From JAZDJJ01 sp043804035 (GTDB lineage: Bacteria > Bacteroidota > Bacteroidia > Palsa-948): 7,371 nucleotides of DNA. Where the stretch lies: positions 1-7,371 of the forward strand of contig JAZDJJ010000148.1 in the NCBI GenBank assembly GCA_043804035.1, given 5' to 3'. A model generated the notes under the pieces. The model was not told where the DNA came from. It saw only the letters and a list, made by a program, of their open reading frames with translations, and made no database searches. Positions 1 through 5,974 of the stretch are shown in pieces (positions within the stretch are counted from its first letter, which is position 1; each line of letters begins with the position of its first letter). The position numbers and the translations under genes are program-made.

Positions 1-89
1 GGGAGCGTCCGAATGGTAAAGGGGAGCGTCCGAATGGTAAAAGGGAGCGTCCGAATGGTAAAAGGGAGCGTCCGAATGGTAAAAGGGAG
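1..89 (-). repeat. 21-bp tandem array A (four units), PFTIRTL heptad
   Basis: Four near-perfect 21-bp units start at 1, 22, 43 and 64, with a partial fifth at 85. The only difference between units is a G instead of A at position 21. Read on the minus strand in the frame entering at 86, each unit gives the heptapeptide PFTIRTL, and the frame stays open to the window edge. A TAA at 96-98 closes it upstream and no ATG follows, so this is not a gene with a visible start. The array continues or ends beyond base 1. Units are contiguous with no spacers, so it is not a CRISPR. Confidence 0.9.
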
Positions 90-91
90 TG

Positions 92-196
92 CTTTTTATG
101 TTTCGTAGTAACCTTTTTGATAACAGGACACAGCTTTTTGATAACAGGACACTGCTTTTTGATAACAGAACGCTACTCTTTGTCTGTTTGATAAAA
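92..196 (+). repeat. 21-bp tandem array B (three good plus two degenerate units), LFDNRTL heptad
   Basis: Well-conserved 21-bp units begin at 113, 134 and 155 and read LFDNRTQ, LFDNRTL and LFDNRTL on the plus strand. The flanking units at 92 (LFMFRSN) and 176 (LFVCLIK) keep the same phase and length but have decayed, the usual look of the edges of a tandem array. Compared with the minus-strand unit of array A, the skeleton CyTTTT-N3-A-N3-GgAC-N-CT is shared (12 of 21 columns identical with the 134 unit). The two arrays are therefore related, diverged copies in opposite orientation. An open frame runs through it from GTG 89 or ATG 98 into the antisense of the next gene, and I do not regard that as a real gene. 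Confidence 0.85.
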
Positions 197-212
197 ATTT
201 GTAACTTCTTCA

Positions 213-902
213 TTATTTTTTTTTATATGATTCACGTTCTTTTTCTTCTTTTCCTTTTTCTATTTCTTTCACAAAGGTTCCTTTTTTATCAATATAAAAT
301 GCTTTTTCATTTTTCCATACTGCCACCATGCCTTTGAGGAACGAATGCGCATTATCGTATTGCATCGGAATTATCATTTCGCCTTTTGTGTTGATAAATC
401 CCCATTTATCTTGCTTCACAGCAGCAAGTCCTTCTGAGAAATTTCTTGCATCGCTGTATTGCAGTGAGATAATTATTTTGCCTTCGTTGTTGATAAAACT
501 GTACTTTTTGTTTTTGCTTACGCGAGCCAATCCACTACAAAAGTCATCAGCAAAATCGTATTCCATCGGAATAATTATTTTGCCTTCTTTGTTGATAAAC
601 CCATAATGATTGTTTTGCGTAACGCGAGCCAATCCTTCGTGAAAGACAGAAGCATCATCATAAATGAAAGGAATAATTATTTCTCCTTTTTCATTCAAAA
701 AGCCACGCTTGTTGCCTTGCAACACTAGCGCTATGCCCTCGTAAAAATTGCTACCCGCATCATATTGCGGTGTAACAATAATTTTTCCACTTTCATTGCG
801 GTAGCCAACTTTGCCGTTTTCGTAAAAACGTTCAGGGGATTGAGAGTAAGAAACTCCAACAGTCAGCATCCCTGAAATAATCCATGTAATTACTTTTTTC
901 AT
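213..902 (-). CDS. Secreted WG-repeat protein (229 aa)
   Basis: The protein begins with a typical signal peptide (MKK, hydrophobic residues 4-19, likely cleavage around SYS-QS, residues 20-21), so it should be exported. The rest is five WG-type repeats of 33-34 residues (about 33-66, 67-100, 101-134, 135-167, 168-201) plus a sixth fragment (202-212). Each follows the pattern GFINxxGKIIIPxxYDxAxxFxEGLAxV. The strict WG pair appears only once (DKWGF); other repeats have a different residue before the G, and the fourth has S for G. The C-terminus (212-229) is a highly charged Lys/Glu tail. WG-repeat proteins are common in Bacteroidota and form extended beta-rich scaffolds, but no precise function can be assigned. 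The start at 900-902 is chosen because it gives the signal peptide. No Shine-Dalgarno is visible, but an A10 run lies just upstream. The next gene on this strand (1108-5064) ends 205 bp upstream, with an inverted-repeat element between, so co-transcription is uncertain. Confidence 0.93.
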   Translation of the reverse strand: MKKVITWIISGMLTVGVSYSQSPERFYENGKVGYRNESGKIIVTPQYDAGSNFYEGIALVLQGNKRGFLNEKGEIIIPFIYDDASVFHEGLARVTQNNHYGFINKEGKIIIPMEYDFADDFCSGLARVSKNKKYSFINNEGKIIISLQYSDARNFSEGLAAVKQDKWGFINTKGEMIIPMQYDNAHSFLKGMVAVWKNEKAFYIDKKGTFVKEIEKGKEEKERESYKKK

Positions 903-928
903 AATAGATATTTTTTTTTTGATTTATA

Positions 929-1088
929 TAGGACTTACGCATTGATGTCATTGCGTAGGAGGAATGATCGAAGTAATCTATTTTTTCATGTAGAAATGAA
1001 GATTGCTTCCTGCTTCGTGCCTCGCAGTCGCAATGACGATACGGATCTGCCTGTGCCGAACACGGCAGACAGGTTTGCGTAAGTCCTA
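929..1088. mobile_element. 160-bp MITE-like palindromic element with 13-bp terminal inverted repeats
   Basis: The ends TAGGACTTACGCA (929-941) and TGCGTAAGTCCTA (1076-1088) are perfect inverted repeats. Inside is a second pair, GTCATTGCG (947-955) and CGCAATGAC (1029-1037). A third pair is GAAGTAATCT (970-979) and AGATTGCTTC (1000-1009), with one mismatch, around a 20-nt loop. No credible gene lies inside. The terminal TA on each side could be a TA target duplication, though it is also part of the palindrome. The nested design matches the element at 5144-5586, whose ends also finish in TTACGCA and whose inner repeats share CATTGCG and GAAGCAATC. I infer a gene-less relative of that element. 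It fills the gap between two minus-strand genes and could act as a transcript-end hairpin, but no U-run supports an intrinsic terminator. Confidence 0.75.
1049..1074. repeat. GC-rich hairpin nested in the 160-bp element
   Basis: CCTGTGCCG (1050-1058), loop AACA, then CGGC-AG-ACAGG (1063-1073) forms a 9-bp stem with a two-base bulge. It lies asymmetrically between the inner palindrome and the right terminal repeat, so it may be a later insertion of a separate REP-like sequence. A related GC-rich hairpin sits at 5833-5852. Confidence 0.55.
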
Positions 1089-1107
1089 GTTTTTTTTCGC
1101 CATTTAA

Positions 1108-4100
1108 TTACTTTATCACATTCACATGCCCAATAAATGTAAACTCTTTGGAAAGAATATTTTTGAGTTTTACTTTCCACACATAGACATCTTGCTGCAC
1201 TCGCTCATTGGAAATACCACCGCTAACTTTTCCGTCCCAGACGCATGGCGGTAATTGTGGTAGTTCATCTACATTGCAATAAAAAATCAGATTACCCCAG
1301 CGGTCAAAGATGAACATTTCATATTTCGTAACACCTGTTCCCTGTCCGAAGAAAAAATCATTGATACCATCTCCGTTTGGAGTGAAAGTATTTGGCATGT
1401 AAAAAACATAATCCTTTATCCGCAGAGGATGCTGAACCGTATCCCTGCATTCGCGATCCGACATAATATTGAGCGTTACAATATAAGTTCCTGTATCGTT
1501 ATAAATATGTAAAGGATGTTGTTTAGATGAAGTATTTCCATCTCCAAAATCCCAATTCCACTGCACAACAGAACCAACAGAAAGATCTTTGAAAGTAATA
1601 TCATCCGTCAATAAAATCATTGGACCAATAGGGTCAGAATTAAAATCCGCAACAGGAAGAGGAAATACCACAACAGGCAAAACAACAGAACTTATGCAGT
1701 TGTTGTTAGATGTTACTGCAAGTGTAACCATAAAATTTCCTGCAGATGAAAATACATGAGTGGGATTTTTTAATGTAGAAACATTGTTCGTGTCAGAAGC
1801 AGGATCCCCAAAATTCCAATCCCGATTTATAATGGACCCCGAAGAAATAAATGATAAGTCAATAAATGAAGTTGTGTCTTTTACGCACACACTGTCAGAA
1901 ACAAATTTTACAACAGGAAGCATGAAAACAGTTACTGTATCAGTGATAGTATTCTTGCATCCTCCATTAGAAATTACCATGAGTGTTACTATGTATGTGC
2001 CATAGCCAAGATAAGTATTCGATGGATTTTGTGAAGTAGAAGTATTTCCATCTCCAAAATCCCAGTTCCATTGCGTAGCATTGATAGAAGTGTTCGTAAA
2101 ATTCATAGCAGTATTTAAACAAACATCAGAAAAAGTAAACGCTGCTATGGGAATCGGATTAACTTTTGCCGATAGTATGCTTGTGCTTTGGCAACCGTTA
2201 TTGGACGTTGTGGTGAGAATAACAGTGTAAGTACCAGAAGCAGTATAAGTAATACATGGATTCTGCAGATAAGAAATATTGCCCGGTAAATTAACATCAC
2301 CAAAGTTCCAACTCCAAGAAGTGATACTTCCGTAGGTGATAGTAGATTTGTCAGCAAAACAAGTTGCACTTCCGAGACAAACCGTAGTAGAACTGAAATT
2401 AGCAACAGGCAAAGGATGTACGATTGTATTGAGAGAAACAGAATCCTTGCATCCGAAATTATTGGTAACAACTAAAGTTACATTGTAATTACCCGAAGCA
2501 TTGTAAGTATGAGAAGGAGATTGTAGTGTAGAAAAATTTCCATCCCCGAAATTCCATTGCGTAGTTCCATTAGTAGAAAGATTAGTAAATACATTTGAAT
2601 TGTTAAAGCAAACCGTAGTTACACTGAAACTGACAATCGGAACAGGATTAACTGTAACTGTTTGAGCAAAAATATTTGTACAACTAAATTGAGTAGTAGC
2701 AGTAAGCGTTGCTGTATAATTTCCGGCAGCAGTATAAGCGTGTGAAGGATTTTGCAAGACAGATGTATTGTTTGCAATGTCTCCAAAGTTCCAACTCCAT
2801 AATGTTGCACCACTTGAAAGATTTGTGAACTGAGTTGATGGAGTATTAAAGCAAACAGAATTTGTGCTGAAGTTTACTATTGGCAGAGGATTTACTGATA
2901 CAGGCAGTATGATTGTACTTTGGCATCCATTGTTGGAAGTTACTGTGAGCGTTACACTAAATGTTCCTGCAATAGTAAATTTATGACAAGGATTCTTTAA
3001 ATTAGAAACGTTGGCTGAACTGGAATTAGGATCATCAAAGTTCCAACTCCACGCAGTAATAGTACCTGTAAGAATAGTTGACATATCAGTAAAACAAGTA
3101 GAGTCACCAAAGCAAACTGTTGTTGAATTAAAGTTAACAACAGGAAGTGGATTCACTACAACATTGTGTGAAATTGTATTCTTGCAGTTAAAATTATTTG
3201 TAGTTATCAAAGTAACAGTATATGAAGCGGGAGCAGTGTAAGTATGTGATGGATTTTGTGTAGTGTAATCAATGCTGCCGTTATTATCAACATCCCATTC
3301 CCATTGCGTAACTCCTCCTGTTGACTGGTCGGTAAATACAGTTGCATTATTAAAACAAACAGCAGTTGCACTAAAATTAGAAACAGGTAATGGATTCACA
3401 TTTATAGATTGCGTTACGATATCCGTACAACCTAGATGGCTGGTAACAGTAAGTGTAGCAGTATAATTTCCGGCGACAGGAAAAGCAACAGATGGATTTT
3501 GTGCAGTTGAAAGATTTCCACCAGAAAAAGTCCAATTCCATTTTTCAATTGGATCACCTGTACCGGGTATGGAGTTATCAGTAAACCGAGTTGAATCGCC
3601 CTGACAAACCGTGGTGTTAGAAAATGCTGCAACAGGCAATCCGGTAATAGTTATCGGACGAACGATGGTGTTAGTACATCCCGATTGGGAAGTTACAGTA
3701 AGTGTTACTGTGTATGTTCCCGCAGGATAAGTTACAATAGGATTTTTGATTGTTGAAGATGAAGGCGAACCGCCCGGGAAACTCCAGTTCCATGAAGTCA
3801 TCGGGCTGCCATCAGAAGAAGTGCTGGCATCAGTAAAAGTAAAATTACCGCAAGTGCCGGTAAAAGTAAAAGTTGGAGTAGTGATTATTGCCCGTGGTGT
3901 ATGTACTAAATAAAAACTGCAATTCCCTATTTGTGCTTTCACTGAAAAAGTATCATTTGAAAGAGGTGTAGGTGTGATGCACTGTGCAGTACCGCTGGGA
4001 GGACCTGTATAAGGATGATGATTTTGGTACCACTGATAAGAGTAATTGATATTTGGATCAACAGGTCCGCAAAGAGTTGTTTGCTGCCCCATACAAAAAG

Positions 4101-5064
4101 GAGTATTGCTTCCGCTCAATGATCCGCAGGCAAAATCCCAATACGACTGTGCATAATGTCCGCCCTGAGAACAATCTACATTAGTGATGACAACATTAAT
4201 AGTTTGTCCGATATAATTTGAAAGATTCACTCCTACAAGTGTCCATGGTTTATATAGTGAAGAACAACTAGATTCATAAAATCCCGGCAATCCATTACTT
4301 GCCACATATTTAAAACATCCGCAATTAACCACACCACCATTTTGGTCATACATACAAAATTCAACAAAAGGTTGTTCTGCAGATGAATGACCTGGATTTT
4401 CCATCAAGATAGCATAAGCATAAATAAAATTAGTATCCTGCGGAGTAACAGTGATTTGATAAGTAAGTTGTTCTGCTACTGCACCAGGTGTTTGATTTTG
4501 TCCAAGTTGGATGGAAGCATTTCCAAAGCCGGGAGCCACTCTGGGAATGGCTCCATTATTTGGTGGAAGCGGAGGATTAGGACCTGGCGTACAAGGAATA
4601 TTTCCTCCTGTATTAATTGCAAAATTAGGAAATGGCGGAGGATTGGTGGAAGTACCAAAAGCAGGTCCTGAACTTGTTGCTACGCCAACGGCTCCTTTAT
4701 ATGTTCCCCATCCGTTTTCTGCACTCATGCCCGTGCAAATAGCGTTGATAACAGGCGGAGTTCCTCCCCGTTTAATGTTTGTCCATTCCACATTTTTTCC
4801 TTTCTCAAATAATTCTTTGCGCATCAGAATAAGTTTATCAATAACTGGTTCTGATAAACCCTCGTTCTTCATTTTCTTCCGAAGTTCTATTTCATCAAAT
4901 CCATCTGTATTATTTTTTGTAACGATTCTTGGCTTGTCTTTATAAATTACTTCTTGTCCATTTGCTATCGGTGCGACAACAAAACAAAAAAATAGTAAAC
5001 AGAAAAATATTTCTATTATCTGTTGCGAAATACGAACATTGTTTTTTATAAAAGAATATTTCAT
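1108..5064 (-). CDS. Giant secreted multi-PKD protein with T9SS type B C-terminal domain (1318 aa)
   Basis: Residues 1-36 look like a signal peptide (basic start, hydrophobic 16-34, likely cut ANG-QE at 36/37). A charged helical stretch (40-90) follows, then a Cys-containing, Pro/Gly-rich region and a putative jelly-roll/lectin-like domain (about 110-315), and an Ig-like segment (about 318-390, YQWYQN). Ten tandem PKD domains follow at about 396-475, 477-558, 559-638, 640-726, 727-807, 808-884, 885-970, 971-1048, 1049-1135 and 1136-1217. They carry W-x-F-GD/DGN, NPxHxY and GxYxVTLxV signatures, and most have a Cys pair. Residues 1218-1318 are a gliding-motility-associated/type B sorting domain (PNTFTPNGDGINDFF at 1224-1238, then FDRWGNLIF, then VWDGK). 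This predicts Sec export followed by type IX secretion to the cell surface or medium, with an adhesin-like or structural role. The exact ligand is unknown. The start at 5062-5064 gives the signal peptide, and a TAGATTTG box lies 7 nt upstream of it. The gene is intact, with no frameshift seen. Confidence 0.95.
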   Translation of the reverse strand: MKYSFIKNNVRISQQIIEIFFCLLFFCFVVAPIANGQEVIYKDKPRIVTKNNTDGFDEIELRKKMKNEGLSEPVIDKLILMRKELFEKGKNVEWTNIKRGGTPPVINAICTGMSAENGWGTYKGAVGVATSSGPAFGTSTNPPPFPNFAINTGGNIPCTPGPNPPLPPNNGAIPRVAPGFGNASIQLGQNQTPGAVAEQLTYQITVTPQDTNFIYAYAILMENPGHSSAEQPFVEFCMYDQNGGVVNCGCFKYVASNGLPGFYESSCSSLYKPWTLVGVNLSNYIGQTINVVITNVDCSQGGHYAQSYWDFACGSLSGSNTPFCMGQQTTLCGPVDPNINYSYQWYQNHHPYTGPPSGTAQCITPTPLSNDTFSVKAQIGNCSFYLVHTPRAIITTPTFTFTGTCGNFTFTDASTSSDGSPMTSWNWSFPGGSPSSSTIKNPIVTYPAGTYTVTLTVTSQSGCTNTIVRPITITGLPVAAFSNTTVCQGDSTRFTDNSIPGTGDPIEKWNWTFSGGNLSTAQNPSVAFPVAGNYTATLTVTSHLGCTDIVTQSINVNPLPVSNFSATAVCFNNATVFTDQSTGGVTQWEWDVDNNGSIDYTTQNPSHTYTAPASYTVTLITTNNFNCKNTISHNVVVNPLPVVNFNSTTVCFGDSTCFTDMSTILTGTITAWSWNFDDPNSSSANVSNLKNPCHKFTIAGTFSVTLTVTSNNGCQSTIILPVSVNPLPIVNFSTNSVCFNTPSTQFTNLSSGATLWSWNFGDIANNTSVLQNPSHAYTAAGNYTATLTATTQFSCTNIFAQTVTVNPVPIVSFSVTTVCFNNSNVFTNLSTNGTTQWNFGDGNFSTLQSPSHTYNASGNYNVTLVVTNNFGCKDSVSLNTIVHPLPVANFSSTTVCLGSATCFADKSTITYGSITSWSWNFGDVNLPGNISYLQNPCITYTASGTYTVILTTTSNNGCQSTSILSAKVNPIPIAAFTFSDVCLNTAMNFTNTSINATQWNWDFGDGNTSTSQNPSNTYLGYGTYIVTLMVISNGGCKNTITDTVTVFMLPVVKFVSDSVCVKDTTSFIDLSFISSGSIINRDWNFGDPASDTNNVSTLKNPTHVFSSAGNFMVTLAVTSNNNCISSVVLPVVVFPLPVADFNSDPIGPMILLTDDITFKDLSVGSVVQWNWDFGDGNTSSKQHPLHIYNDTGTYIVTLNIMSDRECRDTVQHPLRIKDYVFYMPNTFTPNGDGINDFFFGQGTGVTKYEMFIFDRWGNLIFYCNVDELPQLPPCVWDGKVSGGISNERVQQDVYVWKVKLKNILSKEFTFIGHVNVIK
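2155..3636 (-). repeat. Three-domain higher-order PKD repeat (domains 2-4 and 5-7)
   Basis: Within the giant protein, PKD domain 4 (3147-2887) and domain 7 (2412-2155) are the most alike. Both have the extended loop form with two additional Cys (STCF/ATCF and NPC) and end in TSNNGCQST. Domains 3 and 6 share CFNN and HTYxAxxxY, and domains 2 and 5 share YTATLT with a Cys-Thr-Asp/Asn-Ile ending. The order therefore repeats with period three, pointing to duplication of a three-domain block. Domains 8 and 9 resemble 6 and 4/7 more loosely. Confidence 0.6.
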
Positions 5065-5071
5065 GTATTTA

Positions 5072-5079
5072 CAAATCTA
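5072..5079 (-). promoter_or_regulatory. Candidate Bacteroidota -7 box TAGATTTG
   Basis: On the minus strand TAGATTTG matches the TAnnTTTG consensus and ends 7 nt before the ATG of the PKD gene, which would give a leader of only a few bases. A TTTA lies about 21 nt upstream where TTTG would be expected. It is tentative because such a short motif can occur by chance in AT-rich DNA. Confidence 0.35.
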
Positions 5080-5143
5080 CATAAAATTTTTAGTTACACA
5101 TAAACGAAATAAAAATCAAAAAGAATTTTTAGAAGAAAATTAG

Positions 5144-5159
5144 TAACTGATGTTACGCA
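5144..5159 (+). repeat. Left 16-bp terminal inverted repeat
   Basis: TAACTGATGTTACGCA is the perfect reverse complement of 5571-5586. Complementarity stops at the next base on both sides, giving sharp borders. Confidence 0.85.
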
Positions 5160-5197
5160 GAAACATATTTTGCTTATTATTATTTTTTTAAATTACT

Positions 5198-5226
5198 CGT
5201 CATTGCGAGGGTTGCCCGAAGCAATC
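5198..5226 (+). repeat. Left inner inverted repeat (CGTCATTGCGAGGG...CCGAAGCAATC)
   Basis: The 29-bp sequence pairs with 5528-5561 at both ends (14 bp and 11 bp); the middle differs in length by five bases. The stop codon of the GIY-YIG gene (TGA, 5225-5227) overlaps its inner edge. Confidence 0.8.
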
Positions 5227-5494
5227 AATCCATAACTTCTTCATATAAATCTTTCCATTCTGGGTTAAACGAATTTATCAATGCTTCCTTTTTCTTACGC
5301 GAACCTCCTTTTATCTGTTTTTCTCTTGCAATTGCTTCTTCAATATTATGAAATGCTTTGTAGTACACAAGTTTATGTAATTTATAAGTCGCCGTGAATG
5401 ATTCGGGAAATAAATTGTTTTTATGATGATAAACTCGAATCTTTAAATCAGATGTAACCCCTGTATAAAGCGTGGTATTATTTTTATTTGTCAT
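5225..5494 (-). CDS. GIY-YIG endonuclease-like protein, N-terminally truncated (89 aa)
   Basis: The protein belongs to the small single-domain GIY-YIG group. Visible are the YIG-type motif LYTGVT (residues 9-14), the catalytic-position Arg20 in DLKIRVYHHK, FTATY (33-37), LVYY (42-45), the helix AIAREKQIK (54-62) with the metal-binding-position Glu58, and the family tail LINSFNPEWKDLYEE (72-86). Position 46 is Lys, where relatives usually have Glu after LVYY. The first motif (GIY, usually a VYI strand directly before MTNKNN) is missing. Upstream in the same frame, ATG AAA CGA GGC GGA TGT ATA TAA (5518-5495) reads MKRGGCI-stop, the expected N-terminus cut by a stop. The copy is therefore probably inactive, or restarts at 5494 without the GIY tyrosine. 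It sits alone inside nested inverted repeats, which suggests that the repeats and the nuclease belong together. Family identity is secure; a role in mobility is inference. Confidence 0.88.
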   Translation of the reverse strand: MTNKNNTTLYTGVTSDLKIRVYHHKNNLFPESFTATYKLHKLVYYKAFHNIEEAIAREKQIKGGSRKKKEALINSFNPEWKDLYEEVMD

Positions 5495-5527
5495 TTATAT
5501 ACATCCGCCTCGTTTCATTTTTTATAA

Positions 5528-5561
5528 GATTGCTTCGGTCGTAACCTCCCTCGCAATGACG
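5528..5561 (-). repeat. Right inner inverted repeat
   Basis: This is the partner of 5198-5226. Its complement reads CGTCATTGCGAGGG, a 9-base middle, then CCGAAGCAATC. It lies just upstream of the GIY-YIG reading frame and so could contain part of that gene's control region. Confidence 0.8.
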
Positions 5562-5570
5562 TATTCCGTT

Positions 5571-5586
5571 TGCGTAACATCAGTTA
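5571..5586 (-). repeat. Right 16-bp terminal inverted repeat
   Basis: TGCGTAACATCAGTTA is the perfect complement of 5144-5159 and forms the right border of the 443-bp element. Confidence 0.85.
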
Positions 5587-5620
5587 ACAAATAAAATGAA
5601 AATAGAGTACAACAACTAAA

Positions 5621-5711
5621 ATAAGGTAATAAGGTTACAATGTTTAAACCATAAATTTTTTCTTTCTACTAAGGTTATCAAAAAGGGAATAAGGTGTTAA
5701 GAAAATAAGGT
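5621..5711 (+). repeat. ATAAGGT short interspersed repeat (four copies)
   Basis: Exact ATAAGGT occurs at 5621-5627, 5629-5635, 5689-5695 and 5705-5711, with a variant CTAAGGT at 5669-5675. Spacing is irregular apart from the first pair, so it is a loose cluster and not a regular tandem array. Confidence 0.6.
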
Positions 5712-5814
5712 ATAATTGAAAGAAATACGACATTAGATTACAGTTCCAAACCTTTCCAGCACCTTATCATAAGAATTAGCCAAAAAAAATACTAATTCAT
5801 AGAAAAACAATTTT

Positions 5815-5822
5815 TACATTTG
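5815..5822 (+). promoter_or_regulatory. Candidate -7 box TACATTTG (distal)
   Basis: Matches TAnnTTTG within the 13-bp repeat TTTTTACATTTGC. No gene starts within 150 bp, so it would produce a long leader containing the GC hairpin, or it is a decayed duplicate of the box at 5938. Confidence 0.25.
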
Positions 5823-5832
5823 CATATTCAAA

Positions 5833-5852
5833 CCCGCCTGCTGCGGGCAGGT
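5833..5852. repeat. GC-rich REP-like hairpin
   Basis: CCCGC-CTGCT-GCGGG forms a 5-bp stem, and the overlapping CCTGC...GCAGG offers an alternative stem. It is a GC island in AT-rich DNA, 11 nt downstream of a TACATTTG box, and related in style to the hairpin at 1049-1074. Confidence 0.55.
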
Positions 5853-5937
5853 CAGAAAATTAATTTAATAATTTGTCCAAATTTTAAGCTGGATTCAAGA
5901 CAATATACAATTGCAGATTATTGAATTAAAATATTTT

Positions 5938-5945
5938 TACATTTG
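5938..5945 (+). promoter_or_regulatory. Candidate -7 box TACATTTG for the 5975 gene pair
   Basis: Perfect TAnnTTTG consensus 29 nt before the ATG at 5975, which would give a leader of about 25 nt. An imperfect TTGC lies at 5911, where a -33 element might be. This is the best promoter candidate in the window. Confidence 0.45.
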
Positions 5946-5974
5946 CGCTGTTAATCACAATTACAAAGCATATC

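Larger units (their letters stand above)
5144..5586. mobile_element. 443-bp inverted-repeat element carrying a GIY-YIG gene
   Basis: The element is bounded by perfect 16-bp inverted repeats, TAACTGATGTTACGCA (5144-5159) and its complement (5571-5586). Inside these lies a second inverted pair of the CGTCATTGCGAGGG...CCGAAGCAATC type (5198-5226 and 5528-5561). Between them sits a single minus-strand gene for a GIY-YIG domain protein. No transposase of a known IS family is present. The outermost TA on each side is compatible with a TA target duplication, but no longer flanking duplication is seen. The layout repeats that of the 160-bp element at 929-1088 with a gene added. I infer a mobile or formerly mobile unit inserted about 80 bp upstream of the PKD gene start. 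Confidence 0.7.
5587..5974. other. 388-bp non-coding stretch
   Basis: No gene is supported here. It holds four copies of ATAAGGT (5621-5711), a GC-rich hairpin (5833-5852) and a 13-bp direct repeat TTTTTACATTTGC (5811-5823 and 5934-5946), both copies of which contain a TACATTTG promoter-like box. The rest is AT-rich with no structure I can name. It marks the change from minus-strand to plus-strand genes. Confidence 0.7.

Noticed and set aside
1..196. CRISPR array
   Set aside because: The 21-bp units are directly contiguous with no spacers and no cas genes are nearby.
89..337. 82-codon plus-strand open frame beginning in the LFDNRTL repeats
   Set aside because: It is only the open phase of a 21-bp tandem array followed by the antisense of the WG-repeat gene; the C-terminal part is a low-complexity Phe/Leu stretch.
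328..606. Plus-strand open frame of 92 codons
   Set aside because: Antisense shadow of the WG repeats; its own repeated look mirrors the repeats of the real gene.
911..920. A10/T10 tract before the WG gene as a phase-variation switch
   Set aside because: It lies outside the coding frame and AT-rich leaders are usual in this phylum; a single sequence shows no length variation.
1041..1107. Rho-independent terminator after the PKD gene
   Set aside because: A hairpin exists but no U-run follows it on the minus strand; the structure is better explained as part of the inverted-repeat element.
986..1180. Minus-strand 64-codon frame
   Set aside because: It crosses the inverted-repeat element and overlaps the end of the PKD gene in another frame, with no domain and no independent start signal.
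1760..4945. Several open frames of 60-144 codons on both strands inside the PKD gene
   Set aside because: All are alternative-frame shadows of a long, clearly coding, domain-rich gene.
5642..5649. Palindrome GTTTAAAC
   Set aside because: A lone 8-bp palindrome in AT-rich DNA, with no surrounding symmetry.
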